Assembly: GCA_003141895.1 (NCBI GenBank)
Contig: PLNT01000016.1
Coordinates: forward strand, 124,001 to 188,000
Length of the DNA: 64,000 nt
Direction: 5' to 3'
DNA from: Bacteroidales bacterium
Lineage (GTDB): Bacteria; Bacteroidota; Bacteroidia; Bacteroidales; VadinHA17
Shown here: positions 25,010-32,409 of the stretch, in pieces
Position numbering within the stretch: the first letter of the stretch is position 1
How the letters are laid out: each line of letters starts with the position of its first letter
The notes under the pieces: model-generated
What the model was told of the DNA's origin: nothing
The model's database searches: none
What the model saw: the letters and a program-made list of their open reading frames with translations, nothing else
Program-made: the position numbers and the translations under genes

Positions 25010-25906
25010 ATGCGTCGACTCAGAAATGTAAAAGATAAAACTGCCCGGTACGTGATGCTGGGCATTGCCATTTTTACAATACTGCTTCTTATTATTATCG
25101 GACTTAGTCTGTTTTTCAAGGCTTTACCAATAATGAGAGAGAAGAACCTATGGGTCTTACTTACTTCTGCTCAATGGAAACCGTTTAAAGGTGATTTTGG
25201 CTTTTTACCATTTATACTCAGCACTTTTTATGTTTCACTTATAGCAATAATAATAGCGCTTCCGTTTTCAATTCTCACAAGTATTTATCTTAATTCCTAC
25301 GCTTCTAAAAGTGTCAAGAAGTTTTTTGAACCTGTCATTGACCTGCTCTCTGGAATACCTCCAATAATCTATGGCGTTTGGGGAACCTTAACAATTGTCC
25401 CTCTGATAGCAAATAAGATTGCGCCAAAATTTGTGGAGTTTTCCACCGGTTATACTGTCCTGGCAGGAGGAGTAGTTCTGGCAGTGATGATCATTCCTCT
25501 GTTAATCAGCATAATGGTAGAAGTTTTTCGTTCCATCCCAAAAGAAATGATTGATGCATCATTGTCAATGGGCGCTACAAAATGGCAGACTGTTAAAAAG
25601 GTCATCCTTAGGAAATCCATTTCCGGAATTATTGCTGCAACTGTGCTGGCCCTATCAAGAGCTTTTGGTGAAACTATGGCTGTTTTAATGGTCTGCGGAA
25701 ATATAACACAGATCCCTCATTCACTATTTGACGCCTGTTATCCTCTACCTGCTTTAATAGCTAATAATTATGGGGAGATGCTCTCTATGCCAAGTTATGA
25801 ATCAGCACTGATGTTCTCAGCATTCCTGCTGTTCATAATTGTGGTGTTATTTAACGGCATCTCAAGATTTACTTTGATTCAGATCGAAAAAAGATATCAA
25901 TTCTAA
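25010..25906 (+). CDS. PstC-like ABC permease
   Basis: A 298-residue inner-membrane permease with about six helices. The ABC-permease coupling loop is IDASLSMGATKWQTVKKVILR near residue 185, the EAA-type motif that contacts the ATPase. The conserved LSGIPPIIYGVWG segment is typical of PstC/PstA. It is separated by only 2 bases from the binding-protein gene, which implies translational coupling. Confidence 0.9.
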   Translation: MRRLRNVKDKTARYVMLGIAIFTILLLIIIGLSLFFKALPIMREKNLWVLLTSAQWKPFKGDFGFLPFILSTFYVSLIAIIIALPFSILTSIYLNSYASKSVKKFFEPVIDLLSGIPPIIYGVWGTLTIVPLIANKIAPKFVEFSTGYTVLAGGVVLAVMIIPLLISIMVEVFRSIPKEMIDASLSMGATKWQTVKKVILRKSISGIIAATVLALSRAFGETMAVLMVCGNITQIPHSLFDACYPLPALIANNYGEMLSMPSYESALMFSAFLLFIIVVLFNGISRFTLIQIEKRYQF

Positions 25907-25934
25907 CAAATTATAATTCGAGATAAGGTTGATC

Positions 25935-26774
25935 ATGAAATACCTGGAGGAGAAAATACTTAAAATAATTATGATCTGTGCGGCAGTTATTATACTTGCG
26001 GTCCTTCTATTTATAATCTCTACTGTTTTTTACAGAGGATTACCTGCTCTTTCTCTCGATATGGTGACTAAGCTTCCCGGAGGTGGATTCTATTTAGGCA
26101 AGGAGGGCGGAGTTCTGAACGCTATTGTCGGGTCAATATATATTATAGTTGGATCACTGGTAATCAGCATTTTTATAAGCGTTCCTCTTGTACTTTATAT
26201 TAATTTCTATCTGCCGGCAAAATCAGTTTTTTCCTCTGTCATCCGGTTTTCACTTGACATACTATTCGGGATACCTTCAATTGTTTACGGTGCATTTGGC
26301 TTCTCACTAATGATATACCTTGGATTACGGGCCTCATTACTTGGAGGAATTCTTGCCGTTGGTATGCTTATAATGCCAATAATGATGCGCTCATTTGATG
26401 AAATAACGAGGCTTTTATCCCGCGATCTGCCTGATGCTTTACTATCACTTGGCTCAACAAAATATGAGATGGCAAAAGTTATACTCAGGCAATTGATGCC
26501 AGGATTGGTTACAGCTATTTTGCTGGCAATCGGCAGAGGTGTCGGAGATGCAGCTACTGTATTGTTCACTGCTGGATATACCGACAATATCCCGTCTTCA
26601 CTTAATCAACCCGCTGCAACCCTTCCGCTTTCGATTTTCTTTCAATTGGGCAGTCCAGTTGAAGAAGTTCAGAACCGTGCGTACGCTTCAGCAATAATTC
26701 TCACAGTAATTATTCTGATTCTGAGTTTTGGAGCACGTTACTTCAGTTCAAAATTTTCAAAAAATAAAATATGA
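25935..26774 (+). CDS. PstA-like ABC permease
   Basis: A 279-residue second permease with the same fold. Its coupling loop is LPDALLSLGSTKYEMAKVILRQ, and ILFGIPSIVYGAFGF is the paired PstA-type motif. I use ATG 25935; a TTG two codons upstream is also in frame. Its stop overlaps the start of the ATPase gene by four bases (ATGA), a sign of translational coupling. Confidence 0.9.
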   Translation: MKYLEEKILKIIMICAAVIILAVLLFIISTVFYRGLPALSLDMVTKLPGGGFYLGKEGGVLNAIVGSIYIIVGSLVISIFISVPLVLYINFYLPAKSVFSSVIRFSLDILFGIPSIVYGAFGFSLMIYLGLRASLLGGILAVGMLIMPIMMRSFDEITRLLSRDLPDALLSLGSTKYEMAKVILRQLMPGLVTAILLAIGRGVGDAATVLFTAGYTDNIPSSLNQPAATLPLSIFFQLGSPVEEVQNRAYASAIILTVIILILSFGARYFSSKFSKNKI

Positions 26775-27613
26775 TAATAACAAGCCATCGTCTACAGGAA
26801 AATGAAAATATTACGTTTCCGGATACGAAGGAAATAAGCCCCCTTAAAAAATTGATTAACAGTCAGTCCATAAGAATTGAGAATCTCGATGTGTACATTG
26901 AAAATCAGCATATTCTGAAAGATGTTAATCTTATTATACCTGAAAAAAAGATTACCTGCATTATAGGACCATCAGGATGCGGAAAGTCAACCTTTCTCAA
27001 AACTCTGAACCGTATGCATGATGAAACACCCGAAGTTAAGATCAGCGGAAAAATATTTGTTGACGATGAGAATATTTATGACAACCGGGTCAACATCATA
27101 GATACACGAAAAAAGATGGGATTGCTTGCCCAGCGTCCTTGTCCTCTCCCAATGTCAATATTTGATAATGTAGCTTACGGTCCACGGATCCACGGGATGA
27201 AGAAAAAGAAAACAATTAATCAAACTGTAATCCAATATCTTCAGTATGTGGGACTTTGGGATGAAGTCAGAGACAGGGTCCGCACATCTGCCACACGATT
27301 ATCTATAGGGCAGCAACAAAGATTATGTCTGGCAAGAGGGTTGGCAATTGAACCTGAATATATCCTTGGAGATGAGGCTACATCTGCTTTAGACCCACTT
27401 TCCACAAAAAAAATCGAAGAGCTGTTTGTCAAACTTAAAGAAAAATACACCATCATACTTGTGACTCATACATTGAGACAGGCAAAACGTATTGCTGACT
27501 ATATAATATTTATGTACCTGGGTAAAATAATTGAAGCTGGGCCTACTGAGGAATTTTTCAGTAATCCAAAAAAACAGCTGACCAGAGAATATCTTTCAGG
27601 CAGCTTCAGTTAA
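26771..27613 (+). CDS. PstB-like ABC transporter ATPase
   Basis: A 280-residue ATPase of the PstB family with an extra N-terminal stretch of about 35 residues. Walker A is GPSGCGKST. PLPMSIFDNVAYGPRIHG corresponds to the PstB-specific Q-loop region. The signature reads LSIGQQQR instead of LSGGQ, and Walker B is YILGDEATSALDP rather than the MDEPxSALDP usual in PstB. The switch histidine lies in VTHTLRQAKR. These differences, and the cys genes that follow, suggest a subfamily with a changed substrate. Confidence 0.9.
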   Translation: MIITSHRLQENENITFPDTKEISPLKKLINSQSIRIENLDVYIENQHILKDVNLIIPEKKITCIIGPSGCGKSTFLKTLNRMHDETPEVKISGKIFVDDENIYDNRVNIIDTRKKMGLLAQRPCPLPMSIFDNVAYGPRIHGMKKKKTINQTVIQYLQYVGLWDEVRDRVRTSATRLSIGQQQRLCLARGLAIEPEYILGDEATSALDPLSTKKIEELFVKLKEKYTIILVTHTLRQAKRIADYIIFMYLGKIIEAGPTEEFFSNPKKQLTREYLSGSFS

Positions 27614-27645
27614 CTAACATCAATAATTACTGAAAAAAAAACTAT

Positions 27646-28371
27646 ATGGTACAAACGAAGTTAAAGAATCAACTTATAGGACTTTCAATTGAAAGTCAGT
27701 TAATGGAGCTAACTTCATTATTCCAGGGGAAAGTAGTTTTCACCACCAGTCTTGGAATTGAAGATCAGGTAATAACTCATATAATATTCAGTAACAATCT
27801 CAATATTAAAGTAGCTACACTAGATACAGGAAGACTTTTCCCCCAGACATACGATGTACTTTCAAGTACAATAATCAAATACAATAAAAAAATTGAAATT
27901 TATTTTCCTGAATATGAGTCTATTGAAAGGCTGGTTACAGAAAAAGGTCCATATAGTTTTTATCAATCAATTGAAAACAGGAAAGAATGCTGTGGAATCA
28001 GAAAAATAGTTCCTCTGAACAGGGCTCTTACTAATATGAAATGCTGGATATCCGGGATAAGGGCTGATCAATCAGATAACAGAAGCAAAATGAATTGGAT
28101 AGAATATGACGAACACAAAGATCTGTTTAAGTTTTATCCGCTTTTCACATGGTCAATGGAGGATGTAAAAAACTTCGTTAAAGACAATAATATTCCTTAT
28201 AATTCACTGCATGATAAGGGATTTCTAAGCATTGGCTGTGAACCATGCACAAAGGCAATAAAACCAGGTGAAGATTTCAGGGCAGGAAGATGGTGGTGGG
28301 AAAATGAAGGAGCAAAAGAGTGTGGTTTACATACAAAAGGCGACCCCCCAATCCCGCAAAAGCGGTACTAA
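27646..28371 (+). CDS. cysH: Adenylylsulfate (APS) reductase
   Basis: This 241-residue enzyme reduces activated sulfate to sulfite. Two cysteine pairs, CC at 115-116 and C198/C201 (CEPC), are the [4Fe-4S] ligands that distinguish APS reductases from PAPS reductases. The catalytic cysteine is Cys226 in the C-terminal KECGLH. The P-loop-like TTSLGIED motif binds the nucleotide. No APS kinase is present in the window, which agrees with direct use of APS. It is 32 bases after the transporter ATPase gene and precedes cysD and cysN, which make APS. Confidence 0.95.
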   Translation: MVQTKLKNQLIGLSIESQLMELTSLFQGKVVFTTSLGIEDQVITHIIFSNNLNIKVATLDTGRLFPQTYDVLSSTIIKYNKKIEIYFPEYESIERLVTEKGPYSFYQSIENRKECCGIRKIVPLNRALTNMKCWISGIRADQSDNRSKMNWIEYDEHKDLFKFYPLFTWSMEDVKNFVKDNNIPYNSLHDKGFLSIGCEPCTKAIKPGEDFRAGRWWWENEGAKECGLHTKGDPPIPQKRY

Positions 28372-28450
28372 AAACCACTTTTTGCCAATTGTCATCAACC
28401 GCACGCCGCAAGCCGCAAACCGGCAAACCATTAATAAGAAAATTATTTCT

Positions 28451-29365
28451 ATGAAGACTACACTAAATATAAACGATGAACATCTCAAAGAACTTGAAGC
28501 CGAAGCGATCTTTGTGATGCGTGAGGTTGCAGCTCAGTTCGAAAACAAAGTATTGTTGTTTTCCGGCGGAAAAGATTCAATATTGCTTGTCCATCTGGCT
28601 AGGAAGGCATTCTGGCCTGCAAGGATTCCTTTCAGCCTCTTGCACATCGATACAGGCCATAATTTTGAAGAGACTTTACAGTTTCGCGATGAACTTGCAA
28701 AGGAGTTCGGGGCTGAACTCATAGTAAAATATGTGCAGGACTCAATTGATAGCGGACGAGTTATTGAAGAACAGGGTGTTAATTCCAGCAGAAATAAAGC
28801 TCAATCCATCACCCTTCTTGACGCAATTGAGGAGTTAAAAATAGATGTTGCCATAGGTGGTGGCCGGCGTGACGAAGAAAAAGCCCGCGCCAAGGAGAGA
28901 TTTTTCTCACATAGAAATGAATTCGGACAATGGGACCCCAAAAATCAACGTCCTGAATTATGGAATATATTTAACGGAAGGAAAAACACCGGGGAACATT
29001 TCAGGGTTTTCCCAATTAGCAACTGGACTGAATTGGATGTATGGCAATATATTCTGAATGAAAATATTAAACTGCCAGGATTATATTATACTCACAGACG
29101 CAAAATATTCAGTCGCAACGGAGTATACCTGGCATGGGCTCCTTTTATGCAGCTGAAATCAAATGAAAAGGTTTTCGAAACCGATGTCCGCTGCCGGACG
29201 ATTGGTGATATAACCTGCACCGGGGTTACACTATCAAAAGCAACTTCGCTTGAAGAAGTAATATCTGAGATAGCGGCTACAAGAGTAACTGAAAGAGGCG
29301 GAAGGTATGATGATAAACGATCTGAGGCAGCAATGGAAGATCGTAAAAAGGAAGGGTACTTTTAG
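28451..29365 (+). CDS. cysD: Sulfate adenylyltransferase subunit 2
   Basis: A 304-residue ATP-pyrophosphatase-family subunit that adenylylates sulfate to APS. The PP-loop is LFSGGKDSI near residues 35-43. Further landmarks are HIDTGHNFEET and GGGRRDEEKARAKERFFS. The ORF is open upstream to 28268, but that region overlaps cysH in another frame. ATG 28451 gives the family-typical N-terminus LKELEAEAIFVMREVAAQF. It works with the GTPase CysN encoded downstream. Confidence 0.97.
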   Translation: MKTTLNINDEHLKELEAEAIFVMREVAAQFENKVLLFSGGKDSILLVHLARKAFWPARIPFSLLHIDTGHNFEETLQFRDELAKEFGAELIVKYVQDSIDSGRVIEEQGVNSSRNKAQSITLLDAIEELKIDVAIGGGRRDEEKARAKERFFSHRNEFGQWDPKNQRPELWNIFNGRKNTGEHFRVFPISNWTELDVWQYILNENIKLPGLYYTHRRKIFSRNGVYLAWAPFMQLKSNEKVFETDVRCRTIGDITCTGVTLSKATSLEEVISEIAATRVTERGGRYDDKRSEAAMEDRKKEGYF

Positions 29366-29373
29366 GAATTTTT

Positions 29374-29485
29374 ACCCCCCTGCCCCCCTAAAGGGGGGTT
29401 AATACTCTGGATAATAATGAGATTCTTTAAATGACTCAGAATTATCCTCCCTTTAGGGGGATGGCCGCAAAGCGGCCAGGGGGCC
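29374..29485. repeat. Palindromic repeat, CCCCCTGCC family
   Basis: ACCCCCCTGCCCCCCTAAAGGGGGGT on the left and CCTCCCTTTAGGGGGATGGCCGCAAAGCGGCCAGGGGG on the right share the layout of the copies at 18972, 30811 and 46695. The repeat lies between cysD and cysN within one operon. Translation can read through part of it in the cysN frame, but I do not regard that as part of the protein. Confidence 0.8.
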
Positions 29486-29529
29486 CTTTCGTAAATTACA
29501 CTTTTAGTAAAATTGAAAATAAAACAAGG

Positions 29530-30798
29530 ATGAAATTAAACGGAAAGAGCCAGAATAAGAGTCTGTTAAGATTCACAACTGCAGGTAGTGTGGATGATGG
29601 AAAGAGTACGCTGATCGGGAGACTTTTATATGACAGTAAATCAATATTTGAGGATCAGATGGAACATATTGTCCAGTCAGGAAAAAGACTAGGGCGGGAT
29701 GAACTTGATCTTTCCCTTTTAACAGATGGATTAAGGGCAGAACGGGAACAGGGTATTACTATCGATGTGGCATACAGATACTTTGCCACACCGGCAAGGA
29801 AGTTTATTATCGCAGATACTCCTGGTCATATTCAGTATACACGCAACATGGTAACAGGGGCAAGCACCGCTGACCTGGCGGTTATTCTTATTGATGCACG
29901 GAAAGGCGTTTTGGAGCAAACTATCAGACATTCGTACATAGCTTCACTGCTCGATATCCGTCACATAGTATTCTGTATTAACAAAATGGATATGGTAAAT
30001 TGGACAGAGTCAACATTCACCAAAATAAAAGAAGAACTTGGTTCTTTAGTTGATAAACTTAAGATTCCGGATGTTTACTATATTCCCATAAGTGCTAAAT
30101 ATGGCGATAATGTCGTTGAACGTTCGGAGAAGATGACCTGGTATGAAGGGCAGACTTTCCTGAATCTGATAGAGACAGTTGAGATAAAGAAGAATAAGAA
30201 TCCTGATTTTAAACGGTTCCCGATACAGACGGTAATTCGACCTCATTCAAAAGAATTTCACGATTACAGAGGCTACGCAGGACGTGTTGCCGGCGGCGTT
30301 TTCAGGCCTGGTGAAGAAGTAACGGTATTGCCATCTAAAATAAAATCGAAGATTAAAAGCATCGATGTACTGGGCAAAGTACTTTCAGAGTCCATTGAAG
30401 GAGATTCTGTAACAATATCTCTTGAAGACCAGATTGATATCGGAAGAGGCGATATGCTTGTAGCAGGTGATAACATGCCAGTAATAAGTCAGGACATAAA
30501 CCTTATGATTTGCTGGTTCAATGAATGCCCATTAAAGGTTGGTGGAAAATACATAATACGACTTAACAGTAATGAAGCCGGGTGCATAGTCAGGTCAGTC
30601 AATTACAGGATGAACATTAATACGCTTGAAGATGATATTAAAAACATCTCGATAAACATGAACGACATTGCAAATATCACCATTAAGACCTCAAAACCTG
30701 TGTTTTACGATAGTTATAAAAGGAACAATAACACCGGAAGTCTGATCTTTATCGATGAAGGAACAAATGAAACTGTCGCAGCCGGAATGATTGTTTAA
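29530..30798 (+). CDS. cysN: Sulfate adenylyltransferase subunit 1 (GTPase)
   Basis: A 422-residue elongation-factor-like GTPase that drives APS synthesis with CysD. G1 is GSVDDGKST, switch and G3 are ADTPGHIQYTRNM, and G4 is NKMD. Two beta-barrel domains follow. There is no fused APS kinase (CysC), which matches the APS-type CysH. I choose ATG 29530; the frame is open to 29431, but that extension is encoded by the palindromic repeat. Confidence 0.96.
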   Translation: MKLNGKSQNKSLLRFTTAGSVDDGKSTLIGRLLYDSKSIFEDQMEHIVQSGKRLGRDELDLSLLTDGLRAEREQGITIDVAYRYFATPARKFIIADTPGHIQYTRNMVTGASTADLAVILIDARKGVLEQTIRHSYIASLLDIRHIVFCINKMDMVNWTESTFTKIKEELGSLVDKLKIPDVYYIPISAKYGDNVVERSEKMTWYEGQTFLNLIETVEIKKNKNPDFKRFPIQTVIRPHSKEFHDYRGYAGRVAGGVFRPGEEVTVLPSKIKSKIKSIDVLGKVLSESIEGDSVTISLEDQIDIGRGDMLVAGDNMPVISQDINLMICWFNECPLKVGGKYIIRLNSNEAGCIVRSVNYRMNINTLEDDIKNISINMNDIANITIKTSKPVFYDSYKRNNNTGSLIFIDEGTNETVAAGMIV

Positions 30799-30810
30799 GA
30801 AACCCATTTT

Positions 30811-30920
30811 GGCCCCCCTGCCCCCCTAAAAGGGGGTAAATTCTCAGTTTGTTGCTAAATTCATCAAGGATACTGAATTAGTCCCCCTTTAGTGGGACAG
30901 CCGCGTAGCGGCAGGGGGTA
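30811..30920. repeat. Palindromic repeat, CCCCCTGCC family
   Basis: GGCCCCCCTGCCCCCCTAAAAGGGGG on the left and CCCCCTTTAGTGGGACAGCCGCGTAGCGGCAGGGGG on the right again give two hairpins about 60 bases apart. It lies in the 237-base gap after cysN. Confidence 0.8.
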
Positions 30921-31035
30921 CCAAGGGAAGTGGAAATTCAGGAGTGGATATAAAATATTTTTTAAATATCATTTCTTTATAATATAAAAAGGAATAGATT
31001 TGACTCCTATCAAAATCTAAACGCAGGATAATTGT

Positions 31036-31716
31036 ATGAGTCAAGGAAAAAGTGAAAATAAAGAAGTTTTGGTATTTGCTCCGGGATGCGCTTTAATGTT
31101 ATATAAACCTGAGCTTGCAGAAAAAATTCATAAAAAACTACAGGAAAAATTAGGAAAAATGGAAATGTTGCTGACTTGTTGCCAGCATGATCCCCAGCTT
31201 CCTCCAAATACTAAGATTATTAATGTCTGTCCTGGTTGCGACAGCCGATTCAGAAATGACTATTGGAACATTACGACAATTTCGTTATGGGAAATATTAG
31301 CCCAAAAAGATTTTCTTGAACTCCCTGATTATTCAAAGGAACAAATGTCAATCATTGACGCCTGTCCGACACGCGACCAGACAGGCATACTCAATGCAAT
31401 CAGAACTGTAATATCGAAAATGAACATTAAGCTTATTGAACCGAAAAACACAAAGGCCAAAAGCACCTGTTGCGGAGACAGCTATCATGGAATAATGCCA
31501 ACTGAGAAGGTAGTAGATCTAATGAAACAAAGGGCAGCTGAAATGCCGGTGGATGAAGTTGTTGTATATTGTATATCGTGTGTAAAAGCTGTATTCAATG
31601 GTGGTAAAAAACCAAGATACTTAATTGATCTTGTCTTTGAAGAAGAGACAATTCCAATGACTATTTATCCTGATGACTGGCATAATGAACTACGTGAATA
31701 CATAAATCTACATTAA
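31036..31716 (+). CDS. CCG-domain (HdrB-like) iron-sulfur protein
   Basis: A 226-residue soluble protein with two cysteine-rich CCG-type motifs: Cys18, Cys48-49, Cys65 and Cys68 (CPGC), then Cys110, Cys145-146 (STCCGDS), Cys179 and Cys182 (CISC). The second has the spacing of the heterodisulfide-reductase B motif, which holds a noncubane [4Fe-4S] cluster; the first is compressed. In HdrB and GlpC such domains handle disulfide or quinone-linked electrons. Placed just after the sulfate assimilation operon, it might serve an electron transfer step in sulfur metabolism, but no sulfite reductase is in the window and the function is unknown. Confidence 0.75.
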   Translation: MSQGKSENKEVLVFAPGCALMLYKPELAEKIHKKLQEKLGKMEMLLTCCQHDPQLPPNTKIINVCPGCDSRFRNDYWNITTISLWEILAQKDFLELPDYSKEQMSIIDACPTRDQTGILNAIRTVISKMNIKLIEPKNTKAKSTCCGDSYHGIMPTEKVVDLMKQRAAEMPVDEVVVYCISCVKAVFNGGKKPRYLIDLVFEEETIPMTIYPDDWHNELREYINLH

Positions 31717-31905
31717 GATCTGAACTATCTGGTTTTCAGGTTTCTTTGAACTTAATCCCTGTAATATTGTTACTTACTCACAACTTCAATCAGAATCAAA
31801 CCTGTTTGATGATCTGGATATTCATGTTTAGAGATATATGTCAATTTTATTAATTCGTTAAAAAATATTCTTTCCTTTGTAAAGACATTCCGGAAGACAA
31901 TAACA

Positions 31906-32325
31906 ATGAAAAAGGGGCTTTCCATATTTCTTTCGATAGTAATGCTTGTTGCAGTATTTCACTTTTCAGTTGCAACACATTATTGCGGTGGCATAGAAGT
32001 TGCATCGAAAGTTTCATTAACAGGAAAATTGGCTGATTGCGGAATGGAAAATCCGAAACATGAGGTACCGCTTTCAGGAACAAGCCTTAACAAACATTGC
32101 TGTGATAACTATATTCATTATTGCGGAATATATACTAATTACGTAACAGAATTTTCTTTTGTGCCGGAAACTTATCACAATATTTCCCAGATTTTCGTAA
32201 TTCCATTAAAATATTCTTTCGGCTCCCGTTTAGATTTAATTTCATTACTCACAGATACGAGTCCCCCGTGGACATTCAGGTCCACCGACGTGGACCTCTC
32301 AGGTATTTGTGTTTTCCGCATTTGA
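31906..32325 (+). CDS. HYC_CC_PP-family small exported protein
   Basis: A 139-residue protein with an N-terminal signal or anchor segment (KKGLSIFLSIVMLVAVFHFSVA). It is followed by the signature HYCGG, a KHCCDNY motif near residue 63 and a final TSPPWTF. These three features define a family of uncharacterised proteins found in Bacteroidota beside metal resistance genes. It lies 84 bases before the CusA-like pump. Cys and His residues could bind copper in the periplasm. The role is unknown. Confidence 0.8.
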   Translation: MKKGLSIFLSIVMLVAVFHFSVATHYCGGIEVASKVSLTGKLADCGMENPKHEVPLSGTSLNKHCCDNYIHYCGIYTNYVTEFSFVPETYHNISQIFVIPLKYSFGSRLDLISLLTDTSPPWTFRSTDVDLSGICVFRI

Positions 32326-32409
32326 TCTATTCTCCCCTGTTAAATATTACATCTTGGATTAAAAATCCTGTGTGTTACATTTCTTCTATTTTATTATTCA
32401 CCGTTTAAT

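Noticed and set aside
24054-27613. Ordinary phosphate uptake operon
   Set aside because: The families fit, but there is no phoU or Pho regulator, and the genes are contiguous with cysHDN and an Rrf2 regulator. I keep phosphate as a possible alternative only.
28268-28450. 61-residue N-terminal extension of CysD
   Set aside because: It overlaps cysH out of frame. The conserved CysD N-terminus begins at ATG 28451.
29431-29529. 33-residue N-terminal extension of CysN
   Set aside because: It is encoded by the palindromic repeat. ATG 29530 gives the expected start of the GTPase.
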